This document shows, piece after piece, positions 46,567 through 55,883 of a stretch of 64,000 bases of DNA. The position numbers were made by a program, and so were the translations under genes. Every line of letters begins with the position of its first letter. Position 1 is the stretch's first letter. The notes beneath the pieces were generated by a model. That model saw nothing but the letters and a program-made list of their open reading frames with translations. It ran no database searches and had not been told where the DNA came from. The stretch is from Coleofasciculus sp. FACHB-1120 (GTDB lineage: Bacteria; Cyanobacteriota; Cyanobacteriia; Cyanobacteriales; FACHB-T130): the NCBI RefSeq assembly GCF_014698845.1, contig NZ_JACJTV010000014.1, positions 62,001-126,000 on the forward strand, given 5' to 3'.

Positions 46567-46863
46567 TTAATAGAGTTCTTCTTCTTGGTGGGTCATGATG
46601 GTGCAATCCGACTTGGGATAAGCTACACAAGTCAGGACATAGCCAGCTTCAATCTGATCGTCATCTAGGAAAGACTGGTCAGATTGATCGATATCACCCT
46701 CAGTCACTTTGCCAGCGCAGGTTGAACAAGCACCAGCGCGACAGGAGTAGGGCAAATCAAGACCTTGATCTTCTGCGGCGTCAAGAATATAGACGTCGCC
46801 TTCAACTTCAATCGTGGTGTCCAGCCCTTCGGCTTCGTTAATTAACCTTACTTTATAAGCCAT
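46567..46863 (-). CDS. petF: Plant-type [2Fe-2S] ferredoxin
   Basis: The 98-aa protein carries electrons from photosystem I to FNR and other reductases. The cluster ligands are Cys41, Cys46, Cys49 ([12 protein letters not shown]) and Cys79 ([12 protein letters not shown]). The length and the C-terminal THQEEELY match PetF-type ferredoxins rather than the longer heterocyst or bacterial types. It is transcribed alone, divergent from bvdR. The family is certain; whether this is the main photosynthetic ferredoxin or a paralogue cannot be told from the window. Confidence 0.93.
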   Translation of the reverse strand: MAYKVRLINEAEGLDTTIEVEGDVYILDAAEDQGLDLPYSCRAGACSTCAGKVTEGDIDQSDQSFLDDDQIEAGYVLTCVAYPKSDCTIMTHQEEELY

Positions 46864-47281
46864 GTAGCGTTCCTCTCAAGTAGTCGAAATGGTGAGTAAT
46901 TCAGAGTAGAGCGACCTGCCCAGCTAGACTAAGCTCAGGTAAAGGTTTGCTTACTAGGTTCACTTCCTCTTTAGATACTACGGGAAAAACCAGAGCCTTC
47001 AACACGAGATCAATAGATGCTGTGAATGGTATTCATAATAAACTTTTAAGATTCAATCCTAATTACTTATACTTATCAATGGAATGGTAGAGCAGTGATA
47101 CGATGTTCAGCTGACAAATTCCAGAGAAAATCCAGATACCTTCTTCGGGGTAAATATATTAGCTGTAATTATAGAAAGAATTAATAACAACAATTAATCT
47201 TTAAATTCAGACAGATGGACTGAAAAATTAGAGATTAATGACCGGATGATTTTTTACTGTTAGCAACAACACATTTTTAGA
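46864..47281. other. Divergent intergenic region between ferredoxin and bvdR
   Basis: About 420 AT-rich bp with promoters for both genes. No ORF or repeat worth calling. Confidence 0.4.
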
Positions 47282-48283
47282 ATGCCAACATCAGTCTCTC
47301 ATCCTGCGTGGTCTGGCAAGCTCCCAATCGGTGTCGGGCTGGTGGGAACTGGATATGCAGCTAAACTCCGGGCACAAACATTTCAATCTCAAGATAGAAC
47401 CCAGCTAGTAGCCGTTGCCGGACATACCCCGGACAGCACAAAGGAATTTAGTCAAACCTACTCTTGCCAAGCCGTTTCATCTTGGGAAGCGTTAGTGGGG
47501 CGTGAGGATATCGATTTGGTTGTCATCTGCACGGTAAACCAGCACCATGGAGCGATCGCGCGTGCCGCACTTGAAGCTGGAAAACACGTTATTGTCGAAT
47601 ATCCGCTGTGTTTGGACGTTGCTGAAGCAGAAGCACTCGTTGCCTTAGCACGCGATCGCAACCAACTCCTGCACGTCGAGCATATAGAAATTTTGGGCGG
47701 TTTGCATCAAGCACTGCGGCATTCCTTACCCGAAATTGGAGAAGTCTTTTACGCCCGCTACAGCACCATCAATCCCCAGCACCCGGCACCCCAACGCTGG
47801 ACTTATCACCCAGAATTGTTTGGCTTTCCCCTGTGCGGTGCCCTCTCTCGCATCCACCGACTGACAGATTTGTTTGGTTCCGTTGCTACCATTAGCTGTC
47901 AAGCACGGTATTGGGGCGAGGGGGCATTCTACCAATCTTGTTTTTGCACAGCCCAGCTAAAGTTTACTAGCGGCGTGGTTGCAGAGGTGATTTATGGAAA
48001 AGGGGAAAATCTCTGGCAACCATCCCGAAGTTTTGAGGTTCACGGAGAACAGGGGGGATTAATTTTCGATGGAGATGAAGGCAAGCTAGTCAAAGAGAAT
48101 GCGACAACACCGATTGAAGTGGGAGGGCGTCGGGGTTTATTTGCCAAAGACACCAGCATGGTTTTAGACCACTTGATTGAAGGCACGCCACTGTATGTCA
48201 CCCCAGAGGCTAGCTTATACGCCCTCAAAGTGGCGGATACCGCCCGTCGTTCAGCGGAAACTGGGCAGACAGTTTTAGTTTAA
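47282..48283 (+). CDS. bvdR: Biliverdin reductase BvdR (Gfo/Idh/MocA fold)
   Basis: The 333-aa enzyme reduces biliverdin IXalpha to bilirubin with NADPH; in Synechocystis BvdR is needed for normal phycobiliprotein synthesis. The N-terminal Rossmann domain has VGLVGTGYAAKLRAQTF. The middle carries GKHVIVEYPL, LLHVEHIEILGG and VFYARYSTINPQHPAPQRWTYH (cut here around PAPQRW), and the C-terminal sheet has EVIYGKGE and EVGGRRGLFAKDT. These stretches match what I recall of Synechocystis Slr1784 and distinguish it from general sugar oxidoreductases of the same fold. Length agrees (~330 aa). It is divergent from the ferredoxin gene; bilin biosynthesis upstream of BvdR uses ferredoxin. Confidence 0.88.
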   Translation: MPTSVSHPAWSGKLPIGVGLVGTGYAAKLRAQTFQSQDRTQLVAVAGHTPDSTKEFSQTYSCQAVSSWEALVGREDIDLVVICTVNQHHGAIARAALEAGKHVIVEYPLCLDVAEAEALVALARDRNQLLHVEHIEILGGLHQALRHSLPEIGEVFYARYSTINPQHPAPQRWTYHPELFGFPLCGALSRIHRLTDLFGSVATISCQARYWGEGAFYQSCFCTAQLKFTSGVVAEVIYGKGENLWQPSRSFEVHGEQGGLIFDGDEGKLVKENATTPIEVGGRRGLFAKDTSMVLDHLIEGTPLYVTPEASLYALKVADTARRSAETGQTVLV

Positions 48284-48409
48284 GCACTTTTAGGGTGATC
48301 AATTAACTTTGTGTTAACGCACTTGGCAACGCCAGCTCAACTTGAAGCGGATCTCTGCCAGATTTCATGAAAATATTGATGTTATTAGCGTTAAAAAAGC
48401 TTCTAATTT

Positions 48410-49363
48410 CTACTTGCGACTCGCTACATTTTTAAAACCGGCGACTTCCGCTAAAGTGTACAGAGGTCTGCCTTTGACTTCTTCATAAATGCGCCCGATA
48501 TATTCTCCCAAGATGCCGATACTTACCAGTTGCACGGCACCGAGAAAGAAAATTGCTACCAGAATCAGGGTAAACCCGGTTAAAGGAGAATTGGGGACAA
48601 AAACGCGCCAATATAGAACTAATATCGCCATCGCTACCGCGATCGCTGCTGCGAATAAGCCGACATAAGTAGATAGCCGTAGCGGTACTTTTGAGAAAGA
48701 CACTAATCCATTCACTGCCAATGACACAGATTTTCTGAAAGTGTACTGCACCTCACCAGCAAAGCGGGGGGGACGCTCGAAGTAGACGGCGGTTTGGGGA
48801 AAGCCGACCCAGGAACGCAGCCCCCGAATATAACGATTGCGCTCAGGCATAGAATTAAGGATGTCTACGACTTGTCGATCCATCAGACAGAAATCGCCTG
48901 TATCGGTAGGAATCTCTACATTTGCTAGACGCTTGAGAAGACGATAAAACACATAGGCGGTGAAGCGCTTGAACCAGCCTTCTTTGTGGCGTTTGATGCG
49001 CTGAGCATAGACGACTTGATAGCCTTGTTGCCATTTTTCCACCATGTCTGGAATTAATTCTGGGGGATCTTGTAAGTCGGCATCAAGGATAACAATTGCT
49101 TCACCCCGAACAAAATTCAGACCGGCAGTGACAGCAATCTGATGACCGAAATTGCGGGCAAGGCTCAGATAGCAAACTCGCGGATCTTTTTCATGCAATT
49201 CGCGCAGCATTTGTAAAGAGCGATCGCGACTACCATCGTTAACTAAAATTAGCTCCGTTGGGGCATCTAGCCGCTCCATCACCGCACTCATCCGCCGATA
49301 AAGTTCGGCGATGCTTTTCTCTTCGTTGTAGATGGGAATGATGAAGGAATATTTGGGGTTCAT
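48410..49363 (-). CDS. GtrB-like polyprenyl-phosphate glycosyltransferase (GT2), copy 1
   Basis: The 317-aa protein has a GT2 catalytic domain ([52 protein letters not shown]) and two C-terminal transmembrane helices. It ends with [20 protein letters not shown], the signature of GtrB/ArnC/DPM-type enzymes. It should transfer a hexose or related sugar from a nucleotide donor to undecaprenyl phosphate on the cytoplasmic face. The paralogue at 58964-59962 has the same layout. A long hairpin (49430-49476) lies ~70 bp upstream of its start. Confidence 0.9.
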   Translation of the reverse strand: MNPKYSFIIPIYNEEKSIAELYRRMSAVMERLDAPTELILVNDGSRDRSLQMLRELHEKDPRVCYLSLARNFGHQIAVTAGLNFVRGEAIVILDADLQDPPELIPDMVEKWQQGYQVVYAQRIKRHKEGWFKRFTAYVFYRLLKRLANVEIPTDTGDFCLMDRQVVDILNSMPERNRYIRGLRSWVGFPQTAVYFERPPRFAGEVQYTFRKSVSLAVNGLVSFSKVPLRLSTYVGLFAAAIAVAMAILVLYWRVFVPNSPLTGFTLILVAIFFLGAVQLVSIGILGEYIGRIYEEVKGRPLYTLAEVAGFKNVASRK

Positions 49364-49374
49364 AGTTAGCTGTT

Positions 49375-49406
49375 AGCGATTCGCCAATAACTTTTAGCGA
49401 ATCGCT
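49375..49406. repeat. 10-bp inverted repeat AGCGATTCGC/GCGAATCGCT
   Basis: AGCGATTCGC (49375-49384) and GCGAATCGCT (49397-49406) are exact reverse complements with a 12-nt spacer. It lies 12 bp upstream of the GtrB-like start, so it would sit in the 5' leader or promoter of that gene. Confidence 0.5.
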
Positions 49407-49429
49407 GTCATTGGTCGAGTGTCATTACT

Positions 49430-49476
49430 TATCTACCCTTAGTCAATAGCAAACAACAGATGACTAAGGGTAGATA
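49430..49476. repeat. 16-bp perfect inverted repeat hairpin
   Basis: TATCTACCCTTAGTCA (49430-49445) pairs exactly with 49461-49476 across a 15-nt loop. It lies between two - strand genes and has no T-run on either side. It could be a terminator-like structure or a small repeat element. Confidence 0.6.
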
Positions 49477-49620
49477 GGTGAATTAAACCTTGTCATTTTG
49501 TCGTTTGGGTTGAGGTACAAAACCATACATTGATAAGAGTTTGACAGGTAACGCTTTGTCGCTCTACCCATCTTACAAATAAGTCCCTCTATTTAATGAC
49601 TAATTGCTAACAGCTACGAA

Positions 49621-50934
49621 TTATCGTTCCAATTTGTTAGGAATGCCTTCACAACCACCGGGAATTGTCGCTCTGGTTTTTTCGCCACCCCAAGCACAAC
49701 AGTATTGGCGCAGTTCTTCCGAGAGTCCCTGAACGTCGGTGAAGTCAGCATTTTCTACTACAGCGCCCGTATAAGCACCTGTTTTGTAGTTGGCGTAGGG
49801 AGGTTGAGTGTGAGTGCGAGGGGTCGCAGTTACCCCCGGACCATAGAACAAGCGGGTGGCTTTGAGATCGGCACCGGCGAGATTCGCTTCATACAAGATG
49901 GTGCGAGAGAGGTTCGCCTTGACTAAATCGCAATCGCTTAAGTTAGCACCAACGAGATTGGCTTCGCTTAAGTCTGTGCGGCGCAAGTCGGTTCCAGACA
50001 AATCTGCCTTCGCCAACATGACTCCTAAGTCGATGACGCGCACGCCGTTGACGCGGTCTTCTGCATAGCCTCCCAGTCCGTCAAAAATAGCTCGACCTAG
50101 GCGGCGATCGCGTTCTAGGGGAGTTAGCAATTTAGAACTAGACAAGAAACGCAGAATTTTGGCTTTCCCACTGCCGTCTACACTGCTTAAGATGGCGGCG
50201 GTACGTCCTTCAGCTAGTAACCGCTCTTGAGGCCAATCTTCGAGCAGTCCTTCTTCATCTAATACTAGGTCGGAGATGCCCTGAAAATAAGTATCGATCG
50301 TCTGCTGCTGGGTAATCAGGTTTTGCTGAATCGTCAGGGAGTTCTGCTGAATCGTCAAGTCTCTGGAAATAATGTACTGTCGCCACGCTACGTATACGGC
50401 GATGACGGCAATGAAAATTTGCCCGACAGCTCCTGTCCATTCTGCCAGGGAACCGAGTTCGTCCCATTTTTGCTGGTTCAACCACTTGCCAATGTTTTGG
50501 CTGATCCCAGTGAACTTGAACAAGCTGATGAGCGATAAAATTGTTCCGACGATGGCGACGATGACGGCTCGCTGTTTTGGCGGTAGCATCTCCTCCAGCA
50601 CGGGTTCCAAACCAAGCCATAGCATCCGCAGCGATACGACTAGCCCGACGATCGCGCCTGATATCCCGATCCAGAAGTTATTAATCGCTAATCCTAGGAT
50701 GACTAAGGCGATCGCTATCAGGACGACGGGCGTTCCCTGCGGAACAACTGGATTCTTTTTGGACACTACCAGCGATCGCGGCATGGTAGCCAAATGTTGC
50801 TCGTATTGGGTTCGTGTGGGCGTTGCCAGCGATTGCATCTGCGAGGGATTATTCCCAGCAGGTCTGTTACCATTACCACTATCTTGAGCGTCTGGCGGTG
50901 AATTGGACTGGGGAGGATTAGGCTCTGTCGTCAT
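49621..50934 (-). CDS. Membrane-anchored pentapeptide-repeat protein
   Basis: The 437-aa protein has a Pro/Asn/Gly-rich N-terminus (about 1-65). Two hydrophobic pairs follow (~67-110 with VVLIAIALVILGLAINNFWIG, and ~122-145), then another helix near 170-185. A Gln-rich coiled coil lies at ~190-215 (LTIQQNSLTIQQNLITQQQ), a helical region with VDGSGKAKILRFLSSSKLL comes next, and a short pentapeptide block occupies ~308-365 (LSGTDLRRTDLSEANLVGANL, cut here). The C-terminus has YCCAWGG. The layout is seen in other cyanobacterial pentapeptide proteins of unknown role. Cytoplasmic C-terminal half is inferred. Monocistronic. Confidence 0.8.
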   Translation of the reverse strand: MTTEPNPPQSNSPPDAQDSGNGNRPAGNNPSQMQSLATPTRTQYEQHLATMPRSLVVSKKNPVVPQGTPVVLIAIALVILGLAINNFWIGISGAIVGLVVSLRMLWLGLEPVLEEMLPPKQRAVIVAIVGTILSLISLFKFTGISQNIGKWLNQQKWDELGSLAEWTGAVGQIFIAVIAVYVAWRQYIISRDLTIQQNSLTIQQNLITQQQTIDTYFQGISDLVLDEEGLLEDWPQERLLAEGRTAAILSSVDGSGKAKILRFLSSSKLLTPLERDRRLGRAIFDGLGGYAEDRVNGVRVIDLGVMLAKADLSGTDLRRTDLSEANLVGANLSDCDLVKANLSRTILYEANLAGADLKATRLFYGPGVTATPRTHTQPPYANYKTGAYTGAVVENADFTDVQGLSEELRQYCCAWGGEKTRATIPGGCEGIPNKLER

Positions 50935-51110
50935 TGTGTTAATTTGTCAAGCAGGCACAGTTAAACCCATGCTTTATGGTAGCGGCTGCGGCAAGTAAAC
51001 AAGATTTTATCGAATACCGGAGGCAAGTGTTAAGGGTACTGCACAATCGTGCGATCGCTCTATCTGTCTTTTTATCTGTAGTTCGATAAAGGAGCGATCG
51101 CTACTTTGTC

Positions 51111-52187
51111 TTATTTAAGATCACCACTCCGGTTAAGGGGCCAATATCTTTTAGTTGCCTTACCGATAATATTTTCTCTAGGTACAAAACCCCAATAATG
51201 ACTGTCATAGCTGTTGTTGCGGTTATCCCCCAGCATAAAATAAGAACCAGATGGTACTGTTACTGGCTCATATTTGTATTGGGGTGCTTCTGCGATATAG
51301 TTTTCCTCTAGGGGTTGATTATTGATATAAACCTTGCCATCTTTAACCTCTACCTTTTCTTCTGGTAGACCAATCACCCGTTTGATGAACGCATCGTTAA
51401 AATTTTGCTGTTTTAGCGTTTCTGTCGGAGAAAATACCACAATATCTTTCCGCTTTGGAGTCTGGAAGTGGTAACTCAACTTATCTATTACCAATCTATC
51501 GTTAATTTGCAAGGTAGGAAGCATTGCCCCTGATGGAATATACCTAGCTTCAGCAATAAATTCTCTTATAAAGAATGCAGTAGGAACACTTATCAGTAAA
51601 GGAATGACAATCACGAGTATAGAAAATATTTTTATAAATCTTCTTGATAACTCTCGATTAGCTCGTGTAGATATATAAGCATGGTATACCACAAATGGCA
51701 AAATAATTATATTTAGCAATCCGATAAAACTACCAACAATAGTTGATGGGAATACGAAGGATAGTATTGCAATTGTTAATAAAAAAACGCCGATAAATAT
51801 TCGACCACCATATACATGACCCAAGCCTAGCAATATTCTTGTTAGAAATACAGCCAGCCAGGGATCTTTTCCGCTTTGCCTCACATCTTCAAAACTTGGA
51901 GAATTTTTCTTTTTTGCACACCTATGGGCATCAAAAAGATTCCAAATATTAATCAAGATAGCAGCCAGTAACACGATAAAACTAATTCTTGTATCACCTG
52001 TCGAGCTTATAAAAAGCCATCCTCCTAAACAGTATAAAAATAATTCACAAATTATAAAAATCCATCCTCTAAGGACATTACCTGCGTAGATTTGTCCTAT
52101 CCCAGGAAAAAACATTGATAAATTCACAGCCAGCCAAGGTTCTTTCTCTGGCAGAGCTGAAGAGGATTCTTGCCTTGTTCTAGACAT
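51111..52187 (-). CDS. Signal peptidase I homologue with Ser-to-Ala active site and duplicated membrane N-terminus
   Basis: The 358-aa protein ends in a type I signal peptidase domain (about 190-355) with AEARYIPSGAMLPTLQIND, FIKRVIGLP and GDNRNNSYDSHYWGFVPREN. In E. coli LepB the nucleophile is Ser90 of PSGSM and the base is Lys145. Here the first Ser (219) and the Lys (269) remain, but the position of the nucleophile is Ala221, encoded by GCA at 51525-51527. The GLPGD box reads GLPEE. Unless another residue substitutes, the enzyme should be inactive. The N-terminal ~175 residues hold two similar TM2-like membrane modules (EPWLAVNLSMFFPGIGQIYAG and DPWLAVFLTRILLGLGHVYGG, cut here). It lies 15 bp downstream of crtH on the same strand. 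Confidence 0.88.
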   Translation of the reverse strand: MSRTRQESSSALPEKEPWLAVNLSMFFPGIGQIYAGNVLRGWIFIICELFLYCLGGWLFISSTGDTRISFIVLLAAILINIWNLFDAHRCAKKKNSPSFEDVRQSGKDPWLAVFLTRILLGLGHVYGGRIFIGVFLLTIAILSFVFPSTIVGSFIGLLNIIILPFVVYHAYISTRANRELSRRFIKIFSILVIVIPLLISVPTAFFIREFIAEARYIPSGAMLPTLQINDRLVIDKLSYHFQTPKRKDIVVFSPTETLKQQNFNDAFIKRVIGLPEEKVEVKDGKVYINNQPLEENYIAEAPQYKYEPVTVPSGSYFMLGDNRNNSYDSHYWGFVPRENIIGKATKRYWPLNRSGDLK

Positions 52188-52202
52188 ATTTTTTACCTCA
52201 AC

Positions 52203-53756
52203 TTACAAACCCAAATCTACCGCCACGCGATGAGCACAGGCAAACCCAGAAAATGCCACTGCATTTAAACCCTGTCCTGGAAACGTACTGTCTCCCACAC
52301 AATAAAGTCCCGAAATCGCAGTTCGATTAAATGGCATTCCCAACAATCCTAATAACTTGTTTCTAGGAATTGGGCCATACGTCCCATCGGCACGACCTAA
52401 AAAGCGTCGATGCGTTCGGGGCGTTCCTACTTCCAGATAATCTAAGGCTGCATCTAGACCGGGGAAAATCTTCTCTAGCCGCTCAATGATTCGTCCGGCT
52501 GCCTCTTCCTTTTTCTGTTCATATTCGCTTGAAGAAAGCCCCTGCCAATTTTCAATCCAATCAGGGGTAAATGCGTGCAGAATATGATGACCTTCTGGTG
52601 CTAAATCCGGATCGAGTAACGTAGGAATCGACAAAAAGATTGTGCCTTGCGCCGCTTCCATCTTCTGCCAATCTTCTAGCAAAATGTGGTGACAGTCCGT
52701 ACCAAGCGGCAGCACGTCTGCCTTAATACCTAAGTGCAAACTTAAGAAACCTGGCGATTTTTGATAACGATTTTGCCACTTCTTCTCAGCCGCTGGCATC
52801 TCTTCCGCTGGCAGTAACTTCTCGAAAGTATCCCAGCGTGTCCCATTGGAAATAATCCGCTTGGCTCCATAGACTTTTCCATTTGCCAACTCGACGCCTA
52901 CCGCTCGACCCTCTTGGGTAATAATTTTCGTTACCTTGGCTTTGTACTGAATCTGTCCTCCAGCTTTTTCTAGTCCCTCCACCAGTTTTTGGGCGATTTG
53001 TCCCACACCCCCTTTAGGATAGTTAATGCCGCCGTAGTGCCGGTCTGAGAATACCATCCCTGCATTAATCATCGGTGTCCGGTCAGCGGGGACAACTGAC
53101 CAGCAGTAGCACTCCATGTCGATAAACTTCAGCAGCTGCGGGTCTTTGATGTGCCGCCTCGCAATATCACCGGCATTTTGGGGCAGGTACTTCACCAAAC
53201 CGAGACAGGCGAGGGGATGCTGAAAAAATACCCGTGCCAGATACCGGGGTTCTTCCAATGACAGCAATTCCATCGCATTCAGGCAGTTAAAAACTTTCCA
53301 GCATTCATCGTAGAAGCGACGAATCCCTTCCCGTTCGTGAGGGAAGTAGGCAGTGAGTTCTTGCAAAAACTTCTCATAATTGCGATGAACTTTTAGATCC
53401 AAACCGGCGGGAAGATGGTAGTGAATCTGGACGGAGTCGGGGATGGTTTCTAGGCTGACATTCACAGCATCTAGAGCGCGGGTGAGCAGGTTTGTGGTGC
53501 CCTGAGTCCCAAACCCAAAAATCATTGACGCCCCAACGTCAAATCGATACCCCTGCCGCTCAAAGTATCCGGCACTGCCACCTGGAATTAAGTAGCTCTC
53601 CAGTACAAGAACTTTAGCGCTTTTCGCTGCCAGTTGAGTGGCTGTCACCAGCCCTCCAATTCCAGAACCAATGACGATGGCATCAAACGTTTGTGCAGTG
53701 GGAGATTTAACAGTAGTTGAAGGCATGGGGCAGCAGTAAGGGAAAATTTTATTCAT
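52203..53756 (-). CDS. crtH: Carotenoid isomerase CrtH (CRTISO)
   Basis: The 517-aa flavoprotein isomerises poly-cis-lycopene (prolycopene) to all-trans-lycopene in the membrane carotenoid pathway. The FAD/NAD-binding motif is [16 protein letters not shown] near residue 30. [51 protein letters not shown] and a C-terminal [20 protein letters not shown] are CrtH/CRTISO hallmarks. Length fits (~500 aa). A second in-frame ATG at 53726 ([18 protein letters not shown]) may be the true start, since the extra ten residues are not typical. The pseudo-signal-peptidase gene starts 15 bp downstream, so the two are likely co-transcribed. Confidence 0.94.
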   Translation of the reverse strand: MNKIFPYCCPMPSTTVKSPTAQTFDAIVIGSGIGGLVTATQLAAKSAKVLVLESYLIPGGSAGYFERQGYRFDVGASMIFGFGTQGTTNLLTRALDAVNVSLETIPDSVQIHYHLPAGLDLKVHRNYEKFLQELTAYFPHEREGIRRFYDECWKVFNCLNAMELLSLEEPRYLARVFFQHPLACLGLVKYLPQNAGDIARRHIKDPQLLKFIDMECYCWSVVPADRTPMINAGMVFSDRHYGGINYPKGGVGQIAQKLVEGLEKAGGQIQYKAKVTKIITQEGRAVGVELANGKVYGAKRIISNGTRWDTFEKLLPAEEMPAAEKKWQNRYQKSPGFLSLHLGIKADVLPLGTDCHHILLEDWQKMEAAQGTIFLSIPTLLDPDLAPEGHHILHAFTPDWIENWQGLSSSEYEQKKEEAAGRIIERLEKIFPGLDAALDYLEVGTPRTHRRFLGRADGTYGPIPRNKLLGLLGMPFNRTAISGLYCVGDSTFPGQGLNAVAFSGFACAHRVAVDLGL

Positions 53757-54190
53757 TTCAATCCCTATTAGGGATTAACACAAAAATGCCCAGATGCCAA
53801 CAACTCAACCCCTTTGCTGCCGAATTTTTCCCACCAAACTACATGAATTAAAGAGTGCTTTTACTGGACTTGTGTCTTGCCTCAAAAAAAAAATGGGACT
53901 AGCCTGCTACTGCTAACCAGCCCCACCTGCCGATCCTTAATGAGAGGAGAACACTGAAAATAAATATAGCCTTGTTGCAAATAGATGTCAATACTATTGC
54001 AAGTAATTTTCAATAGAAAAAACTAAGCTGGTTGGAACTGTCCGCTTTTCGTTACCCGATGGATGCTTTTGGGGTTGGGTTTGACGACCAAGAAACCGAA
54101 CCCAGATTGATTCTGGGTTTCCAGACATCCCAGGAGGTTCTATGATAGGTCAGGTCTTTGAGCTGGCATCTGACTGCCAAAATAGCAACT
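53757..54190. other. Intergenic region with short upstream ORF before upp
   Basis: AATCCCTAATAGGGATT near 53760 is a perfect 17-bp palindrome just upstream of crtH. An A-run and a TGGGAC...GCCCCA dyad lie near 53884-53925. A good Shine-Dalgarno AGGAGG (54132-54137) precedes ATG 54142, which opens a 31-codon frame ending at 54237, overlapping the upp start in another frame. Confidence 0.45.
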
Positions 54191-54841
54191 ATGGCTCTCC
54201 AACTGCGTGTCTATGTTCCTCCCCATCCACTGATTAAACACTGGCTGGCTGTTGCTCGTGATGCTGCGACGCCATCGGTGCTGTTTAAAAGCGCGATGAC
54301 GGAACTGGGGCGCTGGCTGACTTATGAGGCAACTAGAGAATGGTTGCCTACGATAGAAACAACCGTACAGACGCCCCTGGCTGAATGTGCGGCTACATTC
54401 ATCAATCCAGAGGTGCCGCTGGTTGTGGTACCAATTCTCCGGGCAGGATTGGGGTTATTAGATGGGGCGCAGACGTTGCTGCCTTTGGCGTCGATTTACC
54501 ATATCGGTTTGGTGCGGGATGAGAAAAGCCTGGAAGTTAGCTGTTATCTAAATAAATTGCCGGAACGACTTGACCCTCAAACACGGGTTTTAATTTGCGA
54601 TCCGATGCTGGCGACGGGTGGAACCATGATGAGGGCGATCGCAGAACTAACTCAGCGAGGCGTTGACCCAGCTTTAATGCGGATTATTTCGGTTGTGGCA
54701 GCGCCACCCGCCCTGCAACAGCTTTCTGTCGCGTATCCGGGTTTGATTATCTATACGGCAATGATTGACGAGGGTTTGAACAGCCACGGGTATATTGTAC
54801 CGGGGCTGGGAGATGCAGGCGATCGCACGTTTGGCACCTGA
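54191..54841 (+). CDS. upp: Uracil phosphoribosyltransferase Upp
   Basis: The ~216-aa enzyme salvages uracil: uracil plus PRPP gives UMP. VYVPPHPLIKHWLAVARD is at the N-terminus, VVVPILRAGLGLLDG in the middle, the PRPP loop is DPMLATGGTM, and the uracil-binding end reads GYIVPGLGDAGDRTFGT. I chose ATG 54191 (MALQLRVYVPP) because it gives the usual N-terminus. It has no visible ribosome-binding site of its own, whereas an overlapping short ORF just upstream has one. Confidence 0.95.
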   Translation: MALQLRVYVPPHPLIKHWLAVARDAATPSVLFKSAMTELGRWLTYEATREWLPTIETTVQTPLAECAATFINPEVPLVVVPILRAGLGLLDGAQTLLPLASIYHIGLVRDEKSLEVSCYLNKLPERLDPQTRVLICDPMLATGGTMMRAIAELTQRGVDPALMRIISVVAAPPALQQLSVAYPGLIIYTAMIDEGLNSHGYIVPGLGDAGDRTFGT

Positions 54842-55033
54842 CGCGGTATCCAAAGCGCTATCTAACGCACTATCCAAAAGATGAGCAATCAAAGATGAAA
54901 TCTGAATAAAGATTTCTTACTTAGGACGACTGACAACTGAACAGATGACTCCTTAGACTGGTAGGCATCAAGGTCAGCGAAAAGTTAACCTGAAAACAGT
55001 TGCAACAAGAAAAAAAACAACGGTAATTTTAAG

Positions 55034-55429
55034 ATGAGTCAGCGCGATAGTTTTGGCAGTGGATTTCTGGCTGGAACGATAGTTGGCGGTCTAGTCGGTG
55101 GAATTGTCGGAGCGCTGGTTGCTTCTGGACGCGCGTCCGAAATTGACACACCTGACGCCTCTCTGCTTAATACTGGCTCGTCAGAAGCGAAGCCTAGCAA
55201 GGGGAAAAAGCGTCAACTCAAGGACTCAGAGAGTATTGAATTTGCACGTCGAGGCTTAGAGGATAAAATTGCTCAGTTAAATGCTGCAATTGATGAAGTC
55301 CGGACTCAGCTAGGCACTGTAAATGGCAAGAGTACAGAACTAGAGCGGGAGCGATTCTCTTCCCCAGATACAGCACGAATTTCTGAAAGGAGTCGTTCAC
55401 TAGGAACATCGCTTAACCAAGATTCCTAA
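55034..55429 (+). CDS. Hypothetical membrane-anchored coiled-coil protein
   Basis: The 131-aa protein has an N-terminal glycine-rich membrane segment (GFLAGTIVGGLVGGIVGALVAS), a Lys-rich linker and a helical coiled-coil region (ARRGLEDKIAQLNAAIDEV). The layout recalls small YtxH-like proteins. It is followed 77 bp later by the YggT gene on the same strand, so co-transcription is likely. I know no function. The Ser-rich C-terminus looks disordered. Confidence 0.7.
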   Translation: MSQRDSFGSGFLAGTIVGGLVGGIVGALVASGRASEIDTPDASLLNTGSSEAKPSKGKKRQLKDSESIEFARRGLEDKIAQLNAAIDEVRTQLGTVNGKSTELERERFSSPDTARISERSRSLGTSLNQDS

Positions 55430-55506
55430 GTTGCAATCCGGTAAATCCGTTAAACTGACTTCAAGTTTCAAGCGTTCACCAAATTTAAAAGGAACCTTCA
55501 ACACCG

Positions 55507-55788
55507 ATGAATTCTTCAGCTGAATTACTGATCAATACGATCTCCACCTTTCTGAACATGTATATGTTCATATTGATTGTGCGGATTCTTTTAACTTGGT
55601 TTCCGACAGTCAATTGGATGAACCAGTTAGCTTCTACCTTGAGTCCAATTACAGACCCTTACCTCAACCTTTTTCGCTCAATTATTCCGCCACTGGGTGG
55701 TCTGGATATCTCCCCAATTTTAGCGATTTTTGTGCTGCAAATTCTGGCTGGATTGTTCGCCAGCATTCAGTTCAGTCCTGGTTTTTAG
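55507..55788 (+). CDS. YggT family membrane protein (Ycf19/CCB3-like)
   Basis: The 93-aa protein has two hydrophobic segments flanking the family motif: NTISTFLNMYMFILIVRILLTWFP, then LSPITDPYLNLFRSIIPPLGGLDISPI, then a second helix (LAIFVLQILAGLF). YggT proteins in cyanobacteria and their plastid relatives (Ycf19, CCB3) act in membrane-protein or cytochrome b6 maturation and thylakoid organisation. Here the exact role is unknown. The motif PxTDPxLxxFR is intact. Confidence 0.9.
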   Translation: MNSSAELLINTISTFLNMYMFILIVRILLTWFPTVNWMNQLASTLSPITDPYLNLFRSIIPPLGGLDISPILAIFVLQILAGLFASIQFSPGF

Positions 55789-55883
55789 GAGACAAGGATT
55801 TTAGATTTGGATTTTGGAGTGAATCTGTAATCTAAAATCCTTGCAATCAGATGTTAACAGCGGAGTTATTAACGGCGGACTTG

